A DNA stretch of 64,000 nt from Palsa-504 sp963739615 (GTDB lineage: Bacteria > Actinomycetota > Actinomycetes > Streptosporangiales > Streptosporangiaceae): assembly GCA_963739615.1 (NCBI GenBank), contig CAVUBD010000031.1:1-64000 (forward strand). The letters are read 5' to 3'. The translations under genes were made by a program, and so were the position numbers. How positions within the stretch are numbered: the first letter of the stretch is position 1; every line of letters begins with the position of its first letter. The notes under the pieces are model-generated. The model was not told the origin of the DNA, did not search any database, and saw nothing but the letters and a program-made list of their open reading frames with translations. Of this stretch, positions 34,478 to 44,010 are shown one piece after another.

Positions 34478-35662
34478 GGTTTTTCTCCGGACAGGACGAA
34501 GACGGGGTTCTCGGCGGCGAGGCGGAGGGAACCGCTGGGGAGGGGGACGAGGCGGGAGGCCTGGAGCTGGACGCCCTCGGGGCGGTAGCCCAGGTGCGTG
34601 AGCAGGTCGCTGGTCTCGCCGACGCGCTGGATCGCGGCCAGCGTGACCACGACGCGGGCCGGGCGGGCCGCCTGGATGGCGGCCTGGAGGACGGCGCGGT
34701 CGCCGCCGCCGGCGAACAGCGCGTCCGCTTGCGGCAGCCCGGCTAGCGCTTCTGGCGCCCGGCCATGCTGGACCTTGACGTGCACGCCGTGCTTGGCGGC
34801 GTTGCGGCGGATGCGGTCGCACTGGGCCTGGTCGGCCTCGACGGCGATGACGTACGCGCCGAAGCGGGCGCACTCGACCGCGACGGAGCCCGAGCCCGCG
34901 CCTACGTCCCAGATGGTGCAGCCGGGGGCCGGGCCGAGGCGGGCCAGCACCAGCGCGCGGACCTCGGCCTTGGTGATCATGGAGTCGCGGTGCTCGAAGG
35001 CGTCCTCGGGCAGGGCCCAGCTGGCCGGGGCGCCTGGGTCGGCCGGCCAGCCAGCGCGGCGGGGTTCGCGTCGCTCCGGGGTCGATGGATATGAGGACGT
35101 TGGGCTCGGCGAATTCCCGGCGGGGTGCTGCTTTCAGGTCGCTGACGCGTTCCCGCGGGGTGCCGAGGCACTCGGCGACGTGGACCGTCCGGCCCGCGGC
35201 GATCAGCTCGGTCCCGATTTGGCGGGCCGTCCCCGGGGCGGTCAGGATCGCGACCTTGGGGTGCGCGAGCGCGGCGGCGATCGCCTGCCGCGGGTCGCGG
35301 CCGTGGGCTGTCGTCACGAGGGCGTCGTCCCAGTCCAGGCCTTGCCGGGCGAACGCAAGCGCGACCGAGGACAGCGCCGGGATGACGTGCGGCGTGATTC
35401 CGCGGGCGCGCAGGGCGCGGACGATCCCGAAGAAGCCCGGGTCGCCGGAGGCCAGCACCGCGACCCGGCCCTGGGTCGCGCTCGCCACGATGGCGTCGAG
35501 GGCGTCGTCGAGGCGCTTGAGGTCCAGTTGTCCGGCGGCGGCGGGGATGGAGGCGGCGTTGAGGTGCCTGGGGGCGCCGACGACGAGGGTGGCGGCGGCG
35601 AGGGCCGCGGCCGCCTCGGGGACGAGGGGACGGCCGTCGCAGCCGATCACGGTGACGGTCAT
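34474..35662 (-). CDS. cobL: Precorrin-6Y methyltransferase CobL (CbiE-CbiT), frameshift between domains
   Basis: ATG 35662 overlaps the cbiD stop. The first domain is CbiE (VIGCDGRPLVPEAAAALAAA, VVGAPRHL, VLASGDPGFFGIVRALRA, PALSSVALAFARQGLDWDDA, AILTAPGTARQIGTELI). The second is CbiT (MITKAEVRALVLARLGPAPG, TIWDVGAGSGSVAVECARF, LFAGGGDRAVLQAAI). Together they methylate C5 and C15 and decarboxylate the C12 side chain. The two domains lie in different frames: at the G-run 35080-35083 one extra base turns the expected DPERREPRRAGWPADPGAP and WALPEDAFEHRDSMITK into another frame. Because both flanking domains are perfectly conserved, I suspect a homopolymer error or a very recent mutation. Confidence 0.88.
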
Positions 35663-36879
35663 GCTGCTCCCCCCCGGGCGATCTCGGTGCGGCCGGAGAA
35701 GTCGACCATGACGACCTGGATGGACGGCGTGTTCTGGCCTACGTCGGCTATCTCCGCGCAGAACCGGGTGAGGACCTGGGCGGCGCGGACGCACAGTTCG
35801 CGGCCCGCTTCCGGCAGTATCCCCGCCTCGGCCCACAGTTCGGCCGCGTGCCGGGCCGTGTTGGCCGCGCCGACCGCCTCGGCGAGGTCCTGGCCGCCGC
35901 CGGCGGCCAGGGTGATGTCGCGCAGCAGCGACAGCGACACCTTGGAGCGGGTGTAGTGCGTCATCAGCACGCCGGCGGCCAGCTTGGTGAGCTTGCCGGC
36001 CATGCCGACGAACACCACCCGGGCCAGCCCGTGCTCGACCGCGCGACGCAGCGCGGCGCCGGTGAAGTCGCCTACCTCGACGAAGGAGAGCTCGGGGAGT
36101 TCGGGGTACAGCCGCATCGCACCTTGCTCGGTACGTCCGCCGGTACACAGCACGAGCGTGCCCTCGCGCTGGGCTTGCTGGGCGCGCTGGGCTTGCTGGG
36201 CCTGCTGGGCCTGCTGGGCGGCCAGCACGGCGACGGCCTGCTCGACGCTGGCCCGCCAGGACGCGGTGGAGAACGGCCGGACGATGCCGGTGGTGCCGAG
36301 AATCGAGATCCCGCCGATGATGCCGAGCCGGGCGTTGGTGGTCTTGCGGGCCATCCGCTCGCCGTCGGGGACCGAGATGACCACATGGACGCCGTTTCGG
36401 GTGAGGTCGATGACCTCGCCGACCGATTGCGTGATCATCGCGCGCGGGACCGGGTTGATCGCGGGGCCGCCCAGCTCGAGCCCGAGGCCCGGCTTGGTGA
36501 CCACGCCCACGCCCACGCCGCCGTCCAGCCCGATCCCGGGCTCGCCGCGCCAGCGCACCGTGGCGGTCAGCCGGGCGCCGTGCGTGACGTCGGGGTCGTC
36601 GCCCGCGTCTTTGACTATCACGGCTTCGGCCTGGTCTGGTTCGAGCGTGCAGGTGTCGACGGGGAAGCTGACCCGCTGGCCGGACGGCAGGCCGATCTCG
36701 ACGGTTTTCTGGAGCTGGCCGGTGTGCAGCGCGGCGGTGGCAGCCTTCGCGGCGGCCGCCGCGCAGGTCCCCGTGGTCCAGCCGGTCCGCAGGGCCTGCT
36801 TCCTGACCTTCGCCGTCCGCGGCAGGTCGGGCTCGACCAGCTCGGGCTTGAGCAGCTCGGGGTCATTGGGCTGGGTCAC
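35659..36879 (-). CDS. cbiD: Cobalt-precorrin-5B C1-methyltransferase CbiD
   Basis: The GTG start at 36879 gives 406 residues: RTGWTTGTCAAAAAKAA (the TTGTCAaAA signature), VIVKDAGDDPDVTHGA, PGIGLDGGVGVGVVTKPGL, AINPVPRAMI, GISILGTTGIVRPFSTASWR and a GAMR-like end with VGMAGKLTKLAAGVLMTHY. CbiD methylates C1 in the cobalt-early route. An inserted low-complexity stretch, AAQQAQQAQQAQRAQQAQ, about residues 238-256, interrupts the usual loop after SVEQAVAV; it is encoded by near-repeats of ctgggcttg/ctgctgggc and is unlike normal family members. The 17-base overlap with the cobI-cobM gene indicates coupling. Confidence 0.92.
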   Translation of the reverse strand: MTQPNDPELLKPELVEPDLPRTAKVRKQALRTGWTTGTCAAAAAKAATAALHTGQLQKTVEIGLPSGQRVSFPVDTCTLEPDQAEAVIVKDAGDDPDVTHGARLTATVRWRGEPGIGLDGGVGVGVVTKPGLGLELGGPAINPVPRAMITQSVGEVIDLTRNGVHVVISVPDGERMARKTTNARLGIIGGISILGTTGIVRPFSTASWRASVEQAVAVLAAQQAQQAQQAQRAQQAQREGTLVLCTGGRTEQGAMRLYPELPELSFVEVGDFTGAALRRAVEHGLARVVFVGMAGKLTKLAAGVLMTHYTRSKVSLSLLRDITLAAGGGQDLAEAVGAANTARHAAELWAEAGILPEAGRELCVRAAQVLTRFCAEIADVGQNTPSIQVVMVDFSGRTEIARGGAA

Positions 36880-38572
36880 GGGCCGTCCGGTCTGGTGCTG
36901 TCCGGTCTGGTGCCGTCCGGTCTGGTGCCGTCCGGTCTGGTGCCGTCCGGTCTGCTTTTGTCCGGTCTGCTTCGCGGAGCTGCTTCCTGGCCTGGCGTTC
37001 GGCCCGGCGGTAGCCGTGGAAGTGGCCCGGATGGTAGAGGTGGGAGCGGCTGCCTCCGGCGGCCAGGCCGGGCCCGACCAGCACGAGCGTGTGCTTCCAG
37101 AGCTTGCGTTCCCGGATGGTGGCGGCCAGGTCCTTGAGCGTGCACTGGACGATCAGCTCGTCCGGCCAGGTCACCTGGAAGGCGACCACGCACGGGGTGT
37201 CCGGCGGGTAGCCGCCGGCCAGCAGCTCGTCCTGCAGCTGGGCGGACCGCGCGGCCGACAGGAACAGCGCCATCGTGGTGCCGTGACGGGCGAACTCGAC
37301 GACCCGCTCCCCCGGCGGCATCGGGGTCTTGCCGCCGCCGAGCCTGGTCAAGATCACGGACTGGGCGACTTCCGGGATCGTCAGCTCGCGGCCGATCCGC
37401 GCGGCCACGGCGGTGAAGCTGGATACCCCCGGCACGACCTCGGTGCGCAGGTTCAGCGCCGCGCACTGCTCGAGCTGCTCCTGGACGGCCCCCCACAGCG
37501 AAGGGTCACCGGAGTGGACACGGGCTACGGTTAGTTTTTCTTGCGCGGCTTTTTTGTAGTGGCACAGCACGCCCTCCATCGGCAGCCGGGCCGAGTCGAC
37601 GATCTCGGCGCCCGGTCTGGCGTGCTCGAGCACGTCCGGGTGCACCAGGCTCGAGGCCCAGATCACGATATCCGCCGTTGCGATGGCGTTTGCGCCCCTG
37701 AAGGTCAGCAGGTCCGGGGCGCCCGGGCCCGCCCCCACAAAGAACACCCGTCCCACGGGTTCCTGTGTCCCCGGTCGCGGCTCGGGCTCTTGGGCGGACG
37801 CGGCTTGGGCTAGGGATGCGCCGCGACTGGTGCGGTGTGCGGGGACGATAAGGGTGGAGAGGTACGGGATGTCCGCCGCTTTGCCGGCGGGCGTCAGGAA
37901 ATCGGCGGCGGGGGCGATCAGCTCGCCTGGGAGGCCGAGGCGGGCGCCGATCACGGCGTCTTCCAGGCGGCCGGCCTGCCGCAGGTGGTCCCGCAGCGTC
38001 CCGGGGGCGGGGCTGGCCGTGGCGCCTACCTTGTAGCCGACGACCGTTCCGCCGCGGGCCAGCGCCTGGTCCAGGGCGCCGACGCCGCCGTTGAGGGGGA
38101 CGAGCGTGACCGGCTCGGTGCCCTCGGCCAGCGAGATGCCGGCCCGGGAGGCCAGGTCCTGCATGGCGGTGATGCCCGCAAGCGTCTGCACGTCCACGCC
38201 GGGGACCAGCTCGCGCACCGTCTGGGCCAGGTAACTGAACGTCGAGTACAGGTTGGGGTCGCCCAGGGTGCCGAACGCGACCGTGCTGGCGCCCCCGGCG
38301 AACTCCGCCGCCACCGCGGCGGCCGCCGCCCGCCAGGCCGCCGCGCGCCGGGCGGTGACCCCGCCGGTGTCGTTCAGCGCGAACTCCAGGCGCTTGATCC
38401 GGTCCGCGTCGACGTAGCCGCGGATGATCGTCTCCGCCCGCCCCGGCTCGGGATCCAGGGCAGCCAGCACCGGCACAAGCACCACGTCGGCCTCGCGGAG
38501 CACGCGGACGGCCTTGACCGTGACCAGCTCCGGATCGCCCGGGCCGACCCCCACGCCAATCAGGTGCTTCAT
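36863..38572 (-). CDS. CobI-CobM fusion: precorrin-2 C20- and precorrin-4 C11-methyltransferases
   Basis: This 569-residue protein contains two SAM-dependent tetrapyrrole methylases. Residues 1-240 are CobI/CbiL (IGVGVGPGDPELVTVKAVRV, VAFGTLGDPNLYSTFSYLAQ, LAGITAMQDLASRAGISLAE, VGYKVGA). Residues about 270-530 are CobM/CbiF (VFFVGAGPGAPDLLTFRGAN, WASSLVHPDVLEHAR, VARVHSGDPSLWGAVQEQLE, VVPGVSSFTAVAARIGRELT, PEVAQSVILTRLGGGKTPMP, HLYHPGHFHGYRRAE). The C-terminal tail is four to five tandem copies of DRTAP from a 15-base repeat, probably disordered. The ATG overlaps the cobB stop (ATGA). The two fused steps are not consecutive in the pathway. Confidence 0.92.
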   Translation of the reverse strand: MKHLIGVGVGPGDPELVTVKAVRVLREADVVLVPVLAALDPEPGRAETIIRGYVDADRIKRLEFALNDTGGVTARRAAAWRAAAAAVAAEFAGGASTVAFGTLGDPNLYSTFSYLAQTVRELVPGVDVQTLAGITAMQDLASRAGISLAEGTEPVTLVPLNGGVGALDQALARGGTVVGYKVGATASPAPGTLRDHLRQAGRLEDAVIGARLGLPGELIAPAADFLTPAGKAADIPYLSTLIVPAHRTSRGASLAQAASAQEPEPRPGTQEPVGRVFFVGAGPGAPDLLTFRGANAIATADIVIWASSLVHPDVLEHARPGAEIVDSARLPMEGVLCHYKKAAQEKLTVARVHSGDPSLWGAVQEQLEQCAALNLRTEVVPGVSSFTAVAARIGRELTIPEVAQSVILTRLGGGKTPMPPGERVVEFARHGTTMALFLSAARSAQLQDELLAGGYPPDTPCVVAFQVTWPDELIVQCTLKDLAATIRERKLWKHTLVLVGPGLAAGGSRSHLYHPGHFHGYRRAERQARKQLREADRTKADRTAPDRTAPDRTAPDRTAPDRTARDPAQ

Positions 38573-39960
38573 CGTGTCACCTCCGCGGCGCTCCGGTGGG
38601 CCGCGGCGCAGGCGGCCGCGAACCTGGCCGCGGCGGCCGGGTGGCCGGCCCAGTGAGTGTGCAGGTAGGACGCGACGCCGGAACCGGTGACGTGACCCTC
38701 GAGCTCGCCCGAGCCGAACCGCCAGGCCGGCCGGGGCCCGTGGGGCGGAACGACCGCGGTGCGGTGGAACTCGTGGCCGCGGACCCGGTCACCGGCCCGG
38801 GCCAGCACAGAATCGTGCAGCGCCGTGGCGTGGCGGTAGCCGAGCGTCAGCTTCGCGGTCATCGTGGCGTCCGCGTCGAGGACGCCGCACATCGGCCGCC
38901 CGTCCAGGGTCCGGGCCAGGTAGAGCAGCCCCGCGCATTCGGCGGCGAGCGGCGCGCCCTGGTGACCGAGCGCGGCCACCCGTCCGCGCAGCCGCTCGTT
39001 GGCGGCTAGCTCAGCCGCGTGCACCTCGGGGAAGCCGCCGCCGAGGATCAGCCCGCTGGTGCCCGCGGGCAGGTCCTCGTCCCGCAGCGGATCGAACGTC
39101 GCCACCCGGGCCCCGGCCGCCTCGAGCAGCTCGCATTGCTCGGTGTAGCCGAACGTGAAGGCCGGGCCGCCCGCGACCGCGACTACCGGGGCGGGGCCGG
39201 TGAACTGTGGCGTCTCGGGGGGTTCCCAGGGCGGACCGGGGAGGGCGGGGGCCCGGCGGGCCAGGGCGAGGAGGGCTTCCAGATCGCAGGACCCGGCGAT
39301 CAGGTCACCCATCCGGGTGATCGCGTGGCCGGCGACCGCCGCCCGCTCCGCGGCGGGGATCAGGCCGAGGTGCCGGGACGGCGTGACGATCCCGTCAGTC
39401 CGCCTGATCGCGCCGTAGACCGCGATCCCGGCCGCGGCGAGGGCCGCCCGCAGCAGCCGCTCGTGCCGGTCGGAACCGACCCGGTTCACGATCACGCCCG
39501 CGACCGGCGTCCGCGGGTCGAAGGCGGCGAAGCCGGCCGCGAGCGCGGCCACCGAACGTCCCGCCCGCGCCGCGTCCACGACGAGCACCACGGGCGCGCC
39601 GAGCAGCCGGGCCACGTGCGCGGTGGAGCCGAAGCCGGGTTCGGCACCGGGAACCGCGGCGGGATCGGCGCCGTCGAACAGGCCCATCACGCCCTCGACG
39701 ACGGCGACCTGCGCGCCGGCGGCGCCGTGCAGGAACAGCGGCGCGATCAGGTCTTCCCCGCACAGGAACGGGTCCAGGTTCCGCGGCGGCCGGCCGGTCG
39801 CCAGCGCGTGGTAGCCGGGGTCGATGTAGTCCGGGCCGACCTTGTGCCCGGAGACCGCTAGCCCGCACGCACGCAGGGCCGCCATCAGCCCGCTGGCCAC
39901 GGTGGTCTTGCCGCAGCCGGAAGCGGGCGCGGCGATGACCAGGCGCGGGATGGCTACCAT
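38569..39960 (-). CDS. cobB: Cobyrinate a,c-diamide synthase CobB/CbiA
   Basis: The 463 residues comprise an N-terminal ATP-grasping dethiobiotin-synthetase-like domain (LVIAAPASGCGKTTVASGLM, HKVGPDYIDPGYH, GVMGLFDGAD, VVLVVDAARAGRSVAAL, GVIVNRVGSDRHERLL) and a C-terminal class I glutamine amidotransferase domain (LILGGGFPEVHAAELAAN, LAAECAGLLYLARTLDG with the Cys nucleophile, GHEFHRTAV). It amidates the a and c side chains using glutamine and ATP. The size and the GYTE-to-cysteine spacing match CobB/CbiA. It starts 7 bases inside the end of cobO. Confidence 0.94.
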   Translation of the reverse strand: MVAIPRLVIAAPASGCGKTTVASGLMAALRACGLAVSGHKVGPDYIDPGYHALATGRPPRNLDPFLCGEDLIAPLFLHGAAGAQVAVVEGVMGLFDGADPAAVPGAEPGFGSTAHVARLLGAPVVLVVDAARAGRSVAALAAGFAAFDPRTPVAGVIVNRVGSDRHERLLRAALAAAGIAVYGAIRRTDGIVTPSRHLGLIPAAERAAVAGHAITRMGDLIAGSCDLEALLALARRAPALPGPPWEPPETPQFTGPAPVVAVAGGPAFTFGYTEQCELLEAAGARVATFDPLRDEDLPAGTSGLILGGGFPEVHAAELAANERLRGRVAALGHQGAPLAAECAGLLYLARTLDGRPMCGVLDADATMTAKLTLGYRHATALHDSVLARAGDRVRGHEFHRTAVVPPHGPRPAWRFGSGELEGHVTGSGVASYLHTHWAGHPAAAARFAAACAAAHRSAAEVTR

Positions 39961-40550
39961 TCGATGCCCTTCTGGCCCTTCTGGCCGGCATCCATGGGGT
40001 GCTTGACCTTGGTCATCTCCGTCACCAGGTCGGCGCAGCCGATCAGAGCGGGATCCGCGTCCCGGCCGGTGATCACCACATGCTGGTCACCGGGCCGGGC
40101 GGCGAGCACGCTGACGACCTCGTCGACGTCCACCCAGCCCCACTTCACCGGGTAGGTGAACTCGTCGAGCACGTAGAACCGGTAGGTCTGCGCGGCCAGG
40201 TCCCGCGTTATCTGGGCCCAGCCCTCGGCGGCTTGTTCGGCCTGGCTGCCGGGATCGCGCTGGATCCAGGACCAGCCCTCGCCCATCTTGTGCCAGCTGA
40301 CCGTCCCGCCCTGGCCGGTCTCGCCGAGTACCCGGAGCGCCCGCTCCTCGCCCACGCGCCACTTCGCCGACTTGACGAACTGGAACACCCCGACCGGCCA
40401 GCCCTGGTTCCAGGCGCGCAGCGCCAGGCCGAACGCGGCCGTGGACTTCCCCTTGCCCGGGCCGGTGTGCACGATGACCAGCGGACGGTTCCGCCGCTGC
40501 CGCGTGGTCAGGCCGTCATCGGGGACCTGGGCTGGAACTCCCTGCGGCAT
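39954..40550 (-). CDS. cobO: Cob(I)yrinic acid a,c-diamide adenosyltransferase CobO
   Basis: The 198-residue protein contains the BtuR/CobO P-loop VIVHTGPGKGKSTAAFGLAL (about residues 25-44), the switch-like VGVFQFVKSAKWRVGEE, YVLDEFTYPVKWGWVD and HVVITGRDADPALI. It adds the upper adenosyl ligand to cob(I)yrinic acid a,c-diamide. The N-terminal TTRQRRNRPL helix is typical. The start codon overlaps the stop of the chelatase gene by one base (TGATG). The C-terminus ends in a short KGQKGIEW tail. Confidence 0.94.
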   Translation of the reverse strand: MPQGVPAQVPDDGLTTRQRRNRPLVIVHTGPGKGKSTAAFGLALRAWNQGWPVGVFQFVKSAKWRVGEERALRVLGETGQGGTVSWHKMGEGWSWIQRDPGSQAEQAAEGWAQITRDLAAQTYRFYVLDEFTYPVKWGWVDVDEVVSVLAARPGDQHVVITGRDADPALIGCADLVTEMTKVKHPMDAGQKGQKGIEW

Positions 40551-42635
40551 CAGGCGGCCCTGCCGCCGGTCAGCTGGCGGGCGATCCCGGCCAGGCCGGG
40601 CCCTGTCCCCGCCGCCAGCTCGTCGAGGCGGAACAGGGTCGCTCCCAGCTGGACCGCGAGCCGTTCGGCCAGGCCCAGCCGGAGCACCGACGCGTCGCAG
40701 TCCACCACCACGCTGGTCACGCCGGCCAGCATGGCCGCGGCCCGGATCAGGTCGGCGTCACTGCCGCTGGTAGCCCGGCCGTCGGTGACCACGATGAGCA
40801 GGGGACGACGGCGGGGGTCGCGCAGGCGCTCGGCCGCCAGGACGCGGGCCGCCTTGGCCAGGCCCGCCGCGAGCGGGGTCCGGCCGCCGGTGGCCAGATG
40901 GTCCAGGCGGCGCGCGGCCGCCTCGACCGAGGAAGTCGGGGGCAGCGCCAGTTCGGCGCCGGCGCCCCGGAAGGTGACCAGCCCCACTTTGTCCCGGCGC
41001 TGGTAGGCGTCCAGGAGAAGAGAAAGGACCGCTCCCTTGACCGCGCGCATCCGCTGCCGGGCCGCCATCGACCCGCTGGCGTCCACGGCGAAAAGCACCA
41101 GGTTCCCCTCCCGGCCCTCGCGTGCCGCTTCGCGCAGGTCGGCGGGTATCAGGCTGACCCTGGCGGCGGGCTGCGGCCGCCGCGAAACCGAGGCCCTGAT
41201 GGTGGCGGGCAGGTGCAGGGCGAAGGGGCGGCTCTGCGGGACGCGGGCGCCTACGGTGCGGCCGAACGGGCCGCGGGCGGCGGAGCGCCGGCCGGGGGCA
41301 CCCTCGCCGACGCCGGGCACGGTCAGCAGGCGGGCGCGGAACGGAGCCGCGGGCGACACCGGCGGGCTCGCGGGCGGCTCGGCGGCCTCGCGGGACGCCC
41401 CGGGTGACTGGTGGGACTGGCGTGATTGGGGTGGATTGCCGCCGGGGTCGATCGGGGCCACTGGGGTCGGCAGGGCCATTGGGGTCGGGAGGGCCATTGG
41501 GGTCGGGGTCGTCGTCGGGGTTCCCGGGGGGCCGGGGGTTCTCGGCGGGCTGGGGGGGCTCGAGGTTCTCGGCGGGCTCGGGGGGCTGGGGGCCGTTGGC
41601 GGACTCGGGAGAGCTTGCTTCTCGCAGGGCTTCGTCCAGGGCTTGCTCGTCTAGGCCGGGGGCGTCGAAGGGGTCGCGGCGGCGGCGGTGCGGCAGGGCC
41701 AGCCGGGCCGCGGTCCTGATGTCCTCCGAGGTCACCACGTCCCGGCCGTGCCAGGCGGCCAGCGCGATCGCGGTCCGGGCCGTGACCAGGTCGGCGCGCA
41801 TCCCGTCCACGCCGAACGCGCCGCAGACGGCGCAGATCTGGCGCAGCGCGGCGTCGGGCAGCTCGACCCGCGGGAGGCGGGCCCGGGCCACCGCGACCTG
41901 CTCGGCGAGCGCGGCGGTGTCGGCGGTGAAGCGGTCCGCGAACCCGGCGGGGTCCGCCTCGAACGCGAGCCTGCGGCGGACCACCTCGGCCCGTTCGGCG
42001 GGATCTTGGCTGGCGCTGACCTGGACGGTCAGCCCGAACCTGTCGAGCAGCTGCGGGCGCAGCTCGCCTTCCTCCGGGTTCATGGTGCCGACCAGCAGGA
42101 AACGCGATGCGTGCCGGACCGAGATGCCCTCGCGCTCGACGTAGTTGACGCCCAGGGCGGCGGCGTCGAGCAGCAGGTCCACCAGGTGGTCGTGCAGCAG
42201 GTTGACCTCGTCGACGTACAAGACCCCGCGATGGGCCGCGGCGAGCAGGCCGGGTGAGAAGGCGGTCGTGCCCGCGGTCAGCACGCGCTCGATATCGAGC
42301 GAGCCGGTCAGGCGGTCCTCGGTGGCGCCGACGGGCAGTTCGGCCAGCGTGACGTGGCGGAGCTCGGGGCGGCCCCCGGCAGCATGCGGGCCCGCGGGGC
42401 ACGAGGGGTCCGGAGCCGCGGGATCGCAGGCAAAGGGACAGCCGGGAACCACCGGCACCGGCGGCAGCAGCGCGGCCAGCCCGCGCACCATCGTCGACTT
42501 GGCGGTCCCCTTCTCGCCGCGGACCAGGACACCGCCTATCGCCGGCGACACCGCGTTGAGCAGCAGCGCCAGCTTCAGGTCGGCCATCCCCACGATCGCG
42601 GTGAACGGGTAGATCCTGTCCCCGGCCGTCGTCAT
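40550..42635 (-). CDS. ChlI-ChlD (BchI-BchD)-like AAA+/VWA chelatase subunit, frameshift in linker
   Basis: From ATG 42635 (MTTAGDRIYPFTAIVGMADL) an AAA+ domain: Walker A RGEKGTAKS (40-48), LPVGATEDRLTGSLDIERVL, YVDEVNLLHDHLVDLLLDAA (Walker B), LLVGTMNPEEGELRPQLLDR and the arginine region with AIALAAWHGRDVVTSEDIRT. An acidic, Pro/Asn-rich linker (PDPNGPPDPNG repeats) precedes a VWA domain with MIDAS VDASGSMAARQRMRAVKG and VTDGRATSGSDADLI. The two halves differ by one frame; the slip lies in the repeat-rich linker, about 41400-41500. Family knowledge: such subunits power large chelatases. With cobN elsewhere in the window and no CobS/CobT seen, I infer this is the ATPase partner of CobN. It is the first gene behind the cobalamin riboswitch. 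Confidence 0.88.
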
Positions 42636-42669
42636 AAGAGCCAGTCCTTCCCGGGTTTCCGCGCCCGAA

Positions 42670-42835
42670 GTCCGGAACACAGGGCAGCCGGAGTCTCTGG
42701 CTCCCGGGAAGAGCGGCAACCCCCGCGGGGATCACTCCCGGTCACAGTTGCGGGACAGCCCCGGACTCGCACCGGAGTTCCTCCGCGTTGCTACCTCCGC
42801 ACAGCATGGCATACGTGCCGGGATGCAGGAGGGAC
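42670..42835 (-). promoter_or_regulatory. Cobalamin riboswitch
   Basis: On the minus strand the segment GGTGCGAGTCCGGGGCTGTC followed by CCGCAACTGTGAC (about 42742-42775) matches the conserved B12-box core (GCTGcCCCCGCAACTGTaA). Downstream GAGCCAGAGACTCC and GGCTGCCC (about 42682-42704) match the second conserved element (GCCAGgAGACCTGCC). The element lies about 40-200 bases before the chelatase start and should lower expression of the whole cob operon when adenosylcobalamin is plentiful. Confidence 0.88.
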
Positions 42836-43068
42836 GGTGACCGCTTAGGGGCCGGGTACACTGGCCCGGGTTCGCCCCCTCGGGCATCCGTTGCCAGCCA
42901 TTCACCAGGAAACTCTCAGCGCGTCCAGGTAGCGTGTGCGCACGGAAACCGGTAGAACCGGATGGCGAATCAAGCCGTCTGCGAGCAGGCGGACACACTA
43001 TGCCAAGTAACGCGGCCTGGCATGTACCGGCACGTGACACACAGCTGTAGTTGCTGAACGGAGCACGC

Positions 43069-44010
43069 ATGGCGAATCGTTCCCGCGTCCTTGTGACCGG
43101 CGGCGCCGGCTTCATCGGCCGCAGGCTGGTCCGCGCTCTGCTGGCAGAAGGACACGAGGTCACAGTGGCTGACCTGCGGGTGTTCCCTGACCCTGAGGTG
43201 CGATCGGTGGTCGGGGACCTGCGCGACCCCGACGGCCCGGCCCGGGCCCTACGCCAGGGGAGGGGGCAGCCGGGTACCGACGTGATCATCCACCTGGCCG
43301 CCGTCACCTCGGTGCTCGCCTCGGTGCAGGATCCGGTCGCCGCGCACCTCCTCAACGTGGACGCCACCGCGCGGCTGCTCGAACTGGCCCGCGAGAACGA
43401 AGTGGGCACCTTCGTGCTCGCGTCGACGAACGCGGTCGTCGGCGCCGGGGCCGGCCCGGGCGAGGTCATCACCGAACGGACCGTGCTCCGCCCGCTCACC
43501 CCGTACGGCGCCACCAAGGCGGCGGGCGAGATGCTGCTCGGCAGCTACGCCAACTGCTACGGCATCACAGGCGCGGCGCTGCGGTTCTCCAACGTCTACG
43601 GCCCGGGGATGGCCGAGAAGGACAGCTTCATCCCCAGGCTGATGCGCGCGGCCCGCGACGGCGAAGGCGTCCAGGTCCGCGGCGACGGGAGCATGCTCCG
43701 CGACGTGGTGCACGTCGACGACATCGTGCAGGGCATCTTCACCGCCTGGCGTGGCGGCCACAACGGCCCGCTGATCCTCGGCGCCGGAACGTCGGTCTCG
43801 GTGAACGACATGGTGGCCACGGCCCGTCAGGTCACCGGCGCGCCCATCCCGGCCGAGAACGTGCCGGTCGGCCACGGCGAGATGCCGGCCGTGGTGCTCG
43901 ACATCTCCGCGGCGAAGGCCCTCGGCTACTCGCCCGCCTACGACCTCGCCACCGGCATGGCGACCGTCTGGCCGGAGTTCGACCCCGCAGGCGATGGGGC
44001 GCAGTCATGA
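43069..44010 (+). CDS. NAD-dependent sugar epimerase/dehydratase (extended SDR, GalE-like)
   Basis: Start at ATG 43069 (MANRSRVLVTGGAGFIGRRL), 313 residues. The Rossmann motif GGAGFIG, the acidic VADLRVF after strand 2, VVGDLRDPDG, IIHLAAVTSV, an active-site YGATKAAGE (Tyr-Lys pair) and RFSNVYGPGMAEKDSFIPRL place it among extended SDRs acting on nucleotide sugars. Substrate specificity cannot be read. It shares ATGA with the following glycosyltransferase, so the product sugar is probably used by it or by the SQD1 pathway nearby. The upstream stretch 42836-43068 between the divergent riboswitch and this start shows no gene. Confidence 0.88.
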   Translation: MANRSRVLVTGGAGFIGRRLVRALLAEGHEVTVADLRVFPDPEVRSVVGDLRDPDGPARALRQGRGQPGTDVIIHLAAVTSVLASVQDPVAAHLLNVDATARLLELARENEVGTFVLASTNAVVGAGAGPGEVITERTVLRPLTPYGATKAAGEMLLGSYANCYGITGAALRFSNVYGPGMAEKDSFIPRLMRAARDGEGVQVRGDGSMLRDVVHVDDIVQGIFTAWRGGHNGPLILGAGTSVSVNDMVATARQVTGAPIPAENVPVGHGEMPAVVLDISAAKALGYSPAYDLATGMATVWPEFDPAGDGAQS

